A stretch of 42,177 bases of DNA from CAZBRS01 sp964494475. Its GTDB lineage: Bacteria; Myxococcota_A; UBA9042; CAZBRS01. Positions 36,358 through 42,177 of the stretch are shown here, one piece after another (positions within the stretch are counted from its first letter, which is position 1; the number at the start of each line of letters is the position of its first letter). Below the pieces are notes generated by a model. The model was not told the DNA's origin, ran no database searches, and saw nothing but the letters and a program-made list of their open reading frames with translations. The position numbers and the translations under genes were made by a program. Where the stretch lies: assembly GCA_964494475.1 (NCBI GenBank), contig CAZBRS010000046.1, positions 1 through 42,177 of the forward strand. The letters are read 5' to 3'.

Positions 36358-36708
36358 GATCTTCCCGGCGACAGCCCTGGGCTACCTCAACATCCCTAGC
36401 AACTGCCAGTAGTTGGCCTTCGACCGCGGGCGTAGTGTTAGATCTTACGAAGTGGGGTAGTCGGCTTGCTCCTCCTGACGGAGGCGAAGCGTGGCTCGCG
36501 ACCGCAATGGTGGCCGCTGTGACCACCAACGGCAGCTCGATGCGCCGACCGGCAGCAGTAACTCAAGTCTGTCCCCGAGAACGAAACTTCCTAGAGGCGG
36601 AAGCCTCGACGGAGGTGCGGGGGCCGGCTCGAAGGCGAGGCTCTCCCCAACCCCCACCCTGCGCAGGGTGGGGGCGCGCGGCCTGGGTCGCGTCCGGAAG
36701 CCGCCCCG
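36358..36708. other. Gene-free stretch between the TIR-FGE and molybdo-enzyme genes
   Basis: About 350 bases in which I can support no gene; open frames here are short or shadows. It contains a small CCTCC/GGAGG hairpin at 36471-36484 and a long perfect palindrome near the right end. It does not look like the adenine-rich template repeat of a diversity-generating retroelement. Confidence 0.6.
36651..36674. terminator. Perfect 24-base palindrome, probable transcription end
   Basis: Two 12-base arms, the left reading CCCCCACCCTGC, form a perfect palindrome with no spacer, 35 bases past the stop of the molybdopterin subunit (minus strand). In the transcript it would make a GC-rich hairpin. No T-run follows, so it may be a Rho-independent-like stop of the GC-rich type or an mRNA-stabilising hairpin. 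Confidence 0.5.
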
Positions 36709-39028
36709 TCAGCCGCCCTTCTGCTTCAGCCCCGCCCACACCGCGTCGGGAGTGAAGGGGCTGTTGAACAGGCGCACGCCCACCGCGTCGAAGATGGCGT
36801 TGCCGATGGCCGGCAGCGGGCCGTTGATGCCGATCTCGCTGACCGACTTGGCGCCGTAGGGGCCCGAGTCTTCGTAGGTGGGGATCAGCTTGCAGCGGAT
36901 GCGCGGCGCCTCGCTGGCCGTGGGGATGCGGAAGCGGTCGAAGTTCGCGTTCAGCATGCGGCCCTGGGGGCTGAACACGTAGCGCTCGAGCAGCGCGTAG
37001 CTGATGCCGTTCATGACCGCGCCCTCGACCTGCCCCTCGGCCAGCTTGGGGTGGATGGCCGTGCCGCAGTCGACCGTGGCCACGTAGTCGAGCACGCGCA
37101 CGCGGCCCGTCAACGTGTCGACCTCGACCTCGGCGAAGTGCGCCGAGAAGGGCGGCGGGCTCTTGTGCGTGACGTGCGAGCCCGTGGCCGCGATCTGGAA
37201 CTGGTCGCGCTCGTACAGGCTCGAGAGCGCGATCTGCTGGAAGGTGACCTTGCGGCCGTCGGGGGCCTCGACCTGCTTGAGGCCGAGCGTGAGGGCCTCG
37301 GCGGGCACGCCCAGCATCTGCCCGCCCACCTTCAGGATCTGCTCTACCACCTTCTGGCACGCGTTGATGACGGCCCCGCCCGACAGGTAGGTGGTGCTGG
37401 AGGCGTAGGCCCCCACGTCGAAGGGCGTGTGGTCGGTGTCGGAGCTGAAGACGATCACGTCGTCGACGTCGACGTGCAGCGTCTCGGCCGCGATCTGGGC
37501 CAGCACGGTGTCGCTGCCCGTGCCGAGGTCGGTGGCGCCGATGGCCAGGTTGAACGAGCCGTCGTCGTTCATCTTGACCCAGGCCGAGCCCATGTCGATC
37601 TCGGGGATCGACGAGCCCTGCATGAGCGCGCACATGCCCACCCCGCGCCGGAAGCGCCCGGCGTCCTTCGCCCGCGCGCGCTTGCCGGCCCAGTCGAACA
37701 GGCCCGCGCCCTCGGTCAGGCACTGGTCGAGGCCGCACGAGCCGATGGTCATCTCGACGCCGGGCTTGCCCTCGCCGAGCGCCGCGAACACCGGCGAGCC
37801 CTCGCCGCCACGGATGTGGTTCTTGCGGCGCACCTCGAGCGGGTCGAGGCCCAGCTTGGCGCAGGCGTCGTCGATGGTGCACTCGATGGCGAAGGCGCCC
37901 TGGGTGGCCCCGTAGCCGCGGTAGGCCCCGCCCACGGGCAGGTTGGTGTAGGCCGTCGAGCCGTCGAAGCGCACGTTGGGCCAACGATACAACGGCAAGA
38001 CCTTGCTGCCCGTGTTGCACATGACCGTGAGGCCGTGCGAGCCGTAGGCGCCCGTGTTCATGATGGCCTTCAGGTCGACCGCCGTGAGCGTGCCGTCGGC
38101 CGCGAGCCCCACGCGCGTGTAGAGCACCATGGGGTGGCGCGTGCGGCTCGAGATCAGCTCCTCCTCGCGGGTGTACTCGAGCTTGACGGGCCGGCCGGTG
38201 GCCAGGGCCAACGCGCCCACCAGGTCCTCGATGAGCACCTCTTGCTTGGCGCCGAAGCCGCCGCCGATGCGCGGCTTGATCACGTGGATCTGCTTGACGG
38301 GGATGCCCAGCGCCTGGGCCACGATGCGCCGCACGTGGAAGGGCACCTGGGTGCTGGTGCGGATCGTCAGGCGCCCGTAGGGATCGAGCCAGGCGATGGC
38401 GACGTGCGGCTCGAGGGGACAGTGCTGGCCGTAGTGCGTCTCGTAGCGCCCGCCCGCGACCGCCGCGGCCTCGCCCAACGCCAGGTCGACCTCGCCCACC
38501 TCGAAGTCGACGTGGGCGCACAGGTTGCGCGTGGGGTCGTAGGGCACGGGGATGGGCATGACGGCGTCGGGCTCGTCGTGGATCACGGGCGCGCCGGGCT
38601 CGAGGGCGGCCTCGGGGGCGAACACGGCGGGCAGATCGCGGTACGTGACCTTGATGAGCCCCAGGGCGGCCTCGGCGATCTCGCGGGTCTCGGCCGCCAC
38701 GGCGGCCACGCGGTCGCCCACGAAGCGCACCTTGTGGTCGAGGATGGCGGTGTCGTAGGGCGACGGCTCGGGCCAGCCCTGCCCCGCCGTGGTGTGCAGG
38801 TGGCGCGGCACGTCGTGGTGGGTGAGCACGGCGACCACGCCCGGCAGCGCGCGGGCGGCCGTGGCGTCGATCGACTCGATGACCGCGTGGGCCTTCGGGC
38901 TCCACAGCACCTTGGCCACCAGCAGGCCGGGCAGATCGACGTCGTCGGTGAACAGGGGCTTGCCGGTGGCCAGCGCCATCCCGTCGACCTTCTCGACCGC
39001 GTGCCCGACCACGGCGAAGTCGCGAGGC

Positions 39029-39039
<11 letters not shown>
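36709..39039 (-). CDS. Xanthine dehydrogenase-type molybdopterin-binding subunit
   Basis: A 776-residue large subunit of the xanthine oxidase family. The N-terminal domain begins GHAVEKVDGMALATGKPLFTDD. IGGGFGAKQ and GGAYRGYGATQG are the molybdopterin-contacting loops, and the catalytic Glu is about Glu735 in SVSEIGINGPLP. It is shorter than fused eukaryotic enzymes and forms a three-subunit complex with the FAD and 2Fe-2S genes upstream. The CO dehydrogenase active-site loop with Cys is absent, so CO oxidation is not the role. With 8-oxoguanine deaminase in the operon, a purine (xanthine, urate-type or oxidised purine) is the likely substrate. GGAGG precedes the ATG; it overlaps the 2Fe-2S gene by 11 bases. 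Confidence 0.9.
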
Positions 39040-39483
<444 letters not shown>

Positions 39484-39487
<4 letters not shown>

Positions 39488-40341
39488 GAGCGCACCTCGT
39501 CGAGCGAGCGGACGGCCTCGAGCAACAGGCCCGTGGCCACGTCGAGGCGGTACTCGGGGGAATACGGCAGCGCCGCCTGCAGCGCAGGCAGATCGGCGCG
39601 GATGATCGAGGAGAGGGCCTCGGCGGTCACCGGGCCCGGCGGCGCCGAGAGGCGCGCCTCGAGCCCCGGGAGACGCCGCGGCACGGTCGACAGCGCGCCC
39701 ACCACGGCCCGCACGCCCTCGGGCCGGCGGGCCAGGCAGAGCGTGACGATCGAGTACTCGGACTCGGCCGACGAGAAGCGCTCGTAGACGACGCGCGAGA
39801 CCCCCAACGGCACCTCGATGGCCACCAGCAGCTCGTCGGGGCGGAGCACGCTGCGCGGGTGCGCGGCGTAGAATTCGTCGGCCGTGAGCACGCGCTCGCC
39901 CTCGCTCCGCCGAAGGACGAAGCGCGCGCCGAGCGCGAGGAGGACCACCGGCAGCTCGCTCCACGCGAACACCTGGAAGGCGTTGCCCCCGGCCGTGATC
40001 ATGCGGCGCAGCAGCGTGCTGCCGAGCCGACGCGTCACGGCCCGGAACACGCCGTCGCCGGTTGCGCCGACACCCCCCGAGGGGAAGGCGGCGTTCAGCC
40101 CCTCGTGCGCCTCGAGCGCCGCGAGCGGCACCATGGCCCCGATGCGCGCGCGTTGGCCGTCGAGCTCGATGCCGTCGAGCCCGAGCCCGCCGAGCCCCAT
40201 CAGGAAGCGCTTGCGCAGCCCCGCGATGTGACCGATCGACGTCGAGCCCGCCACGGGGGCCACGTCGCCCCGCTTCAGCGCGAGGATCGACAGCGCCTCG
40301 TCGAGCGTCTTGGGTGTGAAGAAGGCTTCGACCTTGCTCAT
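39484..40341 (-). CDS. FAD-binding subunit of xanthine dehydrogenase-type enzyme
   Basis: A 285-residue FAD_binding_5-type protein. Two pyrophosphate-binding loops are seen, PVAGSTSIG near residue 30 and TAGGNAF near residue 116, and the C-terminal CO-dehydrogenase-flavoprotein domain covers about 180-280. The first loop has GSTS where most members have GGTD. It should pass electrons to NAD or another acceptor. AGCAGGAGG precedes the ATG. It lies 41 bases after the MoaD-like gene. Confidence 0.88.
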
Positions 40342-40382
40342 GGTCCTCCTGCTCGGCAGGCTCGGGGCCTGCCCTCCCTGCG

Positions 40383-40619
40383 TCACCCGCCGCCCACCGG
40401 CAAGTACAGCGTCACCTTCGAGCCATCGGCCGGCACCGCGGCCTGCGTGACCGCCGTGCCGTCGATCAGGATCTGGATGCGCTTCGCCTCGTCGGCCGAG
40501 TACCCGGCCAGCACCAGCACCTCGGCCACCGTGGCGGGCTCGGGCGCCTCGACCGTCCAGCGCCGGGCGCCCGTGGGCCGCCGGAGCAGCCCCACGATGT
40601 CGAGCAGCACGGCCTTCAT
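40383..40619 (-). CDS. MoaD/ThiS-like ubiquitin-fold small protein
   Basis: A 78-residue protein ending in LPVGGG, the Gly-Gly tail of sulfur-carrier proteins. Strands MKAVLLDIVGLL, RRWTVEAP, a helix TVAEVLVLAGYSADEAK and IQILIDGTAVT fit the beta-grasp fold. The Gly-Gly end could be thiocarboxylated to donate sulfur, for instance in molybdopterin synthesis or in adding the sulfido ligand of xanthine dehydrogenase; this is inference. No MoeB/E1-like activating enzyme is in the window. Its ATG overlaps the stop of the 8-oxoguanine deaminase by four bases. Confidence 0.78.
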   Translation of the reverse strand: MKAVLLDIVGLLRRPTGARRWTVEAPEPATVAEVLVLAGYSADEAKRIQILIDGTAVTQAAVPADGSKVTLYLPVGGG

Positions 40620-42004
40620 GGACGGCCTACCGGCCACCGGTTGGCTTTTTCGATCATGCGCCGCGAGGCCCTGGCCGCGCGCTCCATGACCGGACCCAGG
40701 TCGACGGTGGTCAGGCGCCCGTCGCGCACCACGAAGCGGCCGGCCACGAGCGTGCCGTCGGCCGTCTGGTTGCGCCCGCAGAACAAGAGCGCCGCCACCG
40801 GATCGGACATGGCGCCGGTGTACGACACGTCGTCGACGCGCCACCACGTGAGGTCGGCGGGCCCGCCCTCGACGATGGCGCCGCACTCGGGGAAGCCCAG
40901 GATGTCGGCGCCGTGGCGCGTGGCCATCTCGAGCACGCGGCTGGCCGGCATGGCGTCGACCGTCGTGCCCACGCGGTGCACCAGCAGCGCCATCTGCAGC
41001 TCGCGCAGCATGTTCGACGCGTCGTTCGAGGCCGAGCCGTCGACCGCCAGCCCCACCGGCACGCCCGCCTTCAAGAGCGCGGGCACGCGCGCGATGCCCG
41101 ACCCGAGGCGCAGGTTCGAGACCGGGCAGTGCGCGATGCCCGTGCCCGTGCGGCCGAGCAGTGCGATCTCGGCGTCGTCGAAGACCACGCCGTGGGCGTA
41201 CCACACGTCGGGGCCCAGCCACTCGAGGCGCTCCATGAGCGCCAGGGGCTTGGCCCCGTAGTGCTCGAGGCAATAGGCCTCCTCGTCGTGGGTCTCGGCC
41301 AGGTGCGTGTGCAGGCGCAACCCGTGCTGGCGGGCGTAACGCGCCGTGTCGAGCATGAGCTGCTCGCTGACCGAAAAGGGCGAGCACGGAGCGAGGGCCA
41401 CGCGGCAGCGCGAGCCGGGGGCCGGGTCGTGATGCCGCACCACCACGCGATCGTAGTCGGCCAGGATGGCCTCCTCGGACTGCACCACGTCGTCGGGGGG
41501 CAGCCCCCCCTTCGACCGGCCCCGGCTCATGGAGCCCCGCGTGACCGCGAAGCGCAGCCCCACGTCGCGCGCGGCCTGCACCGTGGCGTCGAGGATCTCG
41601 TCACCCTGGCTGGACGGGAACAGGTAGAAGTGATCGGCCGAGAGCGTGCAGCCGGTGAGGGCCAACTCGGAGAGCCCGATCACCGCCGAGTCGTAGGCGG
41701 CCTGCACGTCGAGGTAACGCCAGATCTCGTAGAGCCCCACCAGCCAGTCGAAGAGCTTGGCGTCCTGCACGAAGGGCACGGCGCGCGTGAGCGTCTGGTA
41801 CAGGTGGTGGTGGCAGTTCACGAGGCCGGGCAGAATGACGCGCTCGCGGCCGTCGATCACGTCGTCGCCGGCCTCGGGAGCGATGCCGCGCGCGATACGC
41901 GTGACGCGCTCGCCCTCGATCAACACGTCGACGCCCGAGAGCACCCGCCGCGCCGCGTCCATGGTGACGACGGCGCGCGCGTCACGAAGGAGGATTCGGC
42001 CCAT
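40616..42004 (-). CDS. 8-oxoguanine deaminase-like amidohydrolase
   Basis: A 462-residue amidohydrolase of the guanine deaminase/8-oxoguanine deaminase group. VNCHHHLYQTLTRAVP carries the His65/His67 metal pair, LHTHLAETHDEE holds another metal His and the Glu, VAHC-type SHCP motif reads GIAHCPVSN, and AVDGSASND gives the conserved Asp. The HHHLYQTLTRA run is characteristic of 8-oxoguanine deaminase, which hydrolyses the 2-amino group of 8-oxoguanine to urate. It heads the operon with the MoaD-like protein and the xanthine-dehydrogenase subunits. The ATG at 42004 follows a GTG at 42007; either may be used. GAGGCGAG lies upstream. Confidence 0.88.
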   Translation of the reverse strand: MGRILLRDARAVVTMDAARRVLSGVDVLIEGERVTRIARGIAPEAGDDVIDGRERVILPGLVNCHHHLYQTLTRAVPFVQDAKLFDWLVGLYEIWRYLDVQAAYDSAVIGLSELALTGCTLSADHFYLFPSSQGDEILDATVQAARDVGLRFAVTRGSMSRGRSKGGLPPDDVVQSEEAILADYDRVVVRHHDPAPGSRCRVALAPCSPFSVSEQLMLDTARYARQHGLRLHTHLAETHDEEAYCLEHYGAKPLALMERLEWLGPDVWYAHGVVFDDAEIALLGRTGTGIAHCPVSNLRLGSGIARVPALLKAGVPVGLAVDGSASNDASNMLRELQMALLVHRVGTTVDAMPASRVLEMATRHGADILGFPECGAIVEGGPADLTWWRVDDVSYTGAMSDPVAALLFCGRNQTADGTLVAGRFVVRDGRLTTVDLGPVMERAARASRRMIEKANRWPVGRP

Positions 42005-42058
42005 CACTCGCCTCTCGATCGGGAACGGTCTCTCGCGCGCGACTATCGGGAGCGCGCC

Positions 42059-42085
42059 CGGCGTGGGCTCCGGGCGCCCACGCCG
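42059..42085. terminator. GC-rich hairpin between thiolase and deaminase genes
   Basis: A ten-base stem (42059-42068 with 42076-42085) closes a seven-base loop. On the minus strand it follows the thiolase terminator T-run, so it may act as a second stop. It also lies in the leader of the deaminase operon, 54 bases before that start. Confidence 0.45.
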
Positions 42086-42096
42086 AAAACAACAAC

Positions 42097-42142
42097 AAAA
42101 CCGTCATCATCGGGCGGTTCAACGCTCGATGATGACGGTTTT
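42097..42142 (-). terminator. Intrinsic terminator that overlaps the thiolase coding end
   Basis: Arms at 42097-42112 and 42127-42142 (AAAACCGTCATCATCG on both ends as reverse complements) pair over 16 bases with a 14-base loop. On the minus strand the second arm ends in TTTT and runs into TGTTGTTGTTTT. The upstream arm encodes the last lysine-to-glutamate residues of the thiolase and the stop lies in the loop, so coding and termination share sequence. Confidence 0.82.
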
Positions 42143-42177
42143 CCCCATACCTCCGCCGACGCACAGCGACGCCGCGC
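42119..42177 (-). CDS. Thiolase (acetyl-CoA acetyltransferase), C-terminal end only
   Basis: Only the last 18 codons and the stop lie in the window, reading AASLCVGGGMGKTVIIER. CVGGGMG matches the C-terminal thiolase signature (C-x-G-G-G-x-G) that holds the second active-site cysteine, and the ending matches the normal end of thiolases. The rest is outside the window. The terminator formed from the coding end separates it from the deaminase operon. Confidence 0.8.
   Translation of the reverse strand, partial: AASLCVGGGMGKTVIIER

Noticed and set aside
36358..36708. Template repeat of a diversity-generating retroelement
   Set aside because: The stretch shows no near-copy of the end of the FGE domain and no adenine-rich variable pattern.

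Overview
The window is GC-rich DNA from a Gram-negative-type bacterium. It carries a lipoprotein with a lipobox, undecaprenyl-linked polysaccharide machinery and dense, often translationally coupled genes with many GTG starts. The Ser/Asp/Thr/Glu-rich tail of the edge lipoprotein and the TIR, DUF4160 and xanthine-dehydrogenase content would fit Myxococcota or a related GC-rich 'deltaproteobacterial' lineage. No rRNA or marker gene is present, so this placement is a guess. I saw no tRNA, rRNA, CRISPR array, phage or transposase.

Layout. (1) 1-349: start of a lipoprotein gene and a set of inverted repeats. (2) 350-34.0 kb: a large surface-polysaccharide locus in alternating blocks. The left plus-strand block has a fused phosphoglycosyl transferase/UDP-GlcNAc 4,6-dehydratase, a DegT aminotransferase and a GT2. 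A minus block (6.3-10.7 kb) has a PaaK/CapK-like ligase, two tandem ChbG/YdjC deacetylases and a GT4. A plus block (10.8-20.2 kb) has a CapA-like protein, HisH-HisF-WbpG amidotransferase, a Wzy-like protein, a second PaaK-like ligase, a sugar-transfer-associated ATP-grasp and a Wzx flippase. Acyltransferases follow at 20.2-22.5 kb. A minus-strand operon of eight genes (31.3 to 22.5 kb) encodes WbpA, WbpB, WbpD, WbpE, a UDP-uronate 4-epimerase-like protein, a WbpI/WecB epimerase, a second DegT and a second phosphoglycosyl transferase whose dehydratase domain is missing. A large Wzy/WaaL-like protein with a C-terminal repeat region closes the locus. (3) 34.0-36.7 kb: a small accessory island with a DUF4160/DUF2442 pair (toxin-antitoxin-like) and a TIR domain fused to a formylglycine-generating-enzyme fold that lacks the FGE cysteines. 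(4) 36.7-42.0 kb: a purine operon on the minus strand with 8-oxoguanine deaminase, a MoaD/ThiS-like protein and the FAD, 2Fe-2S and molybdopterin subunits of a xanthine-dehydrogenase-type enzyme. (5) Right edge: the last 18 codons of a thiolase with a terminator that begins inside its coding end.

How the genes work together. By homology to the Pseudomonas aeruginosa B-band O-antigen genes, WbpA-B-E-D-I should convert UDP-GlcNAc to UDP-ManNAc3NAcA, and WbpG with HisH and HisF should turn the 3-acetamido group into an acetamidino group. The dehydratase plus a DegT enzyme should supply a 4-amino-4,6-dideoxy-HexNAc (bacillosamine-type) sugar. The fused transferase would load the first sugar on undecaprenyl phosphate. 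GT2 and GT4 extend it, Wzx flips it, and a Wzy-type protein polymerises or ligates it. Two ligases, an ATP-grasp, two or three acyltransferases and two deacetylases suggest an unusual amount of non-sugar decoration.
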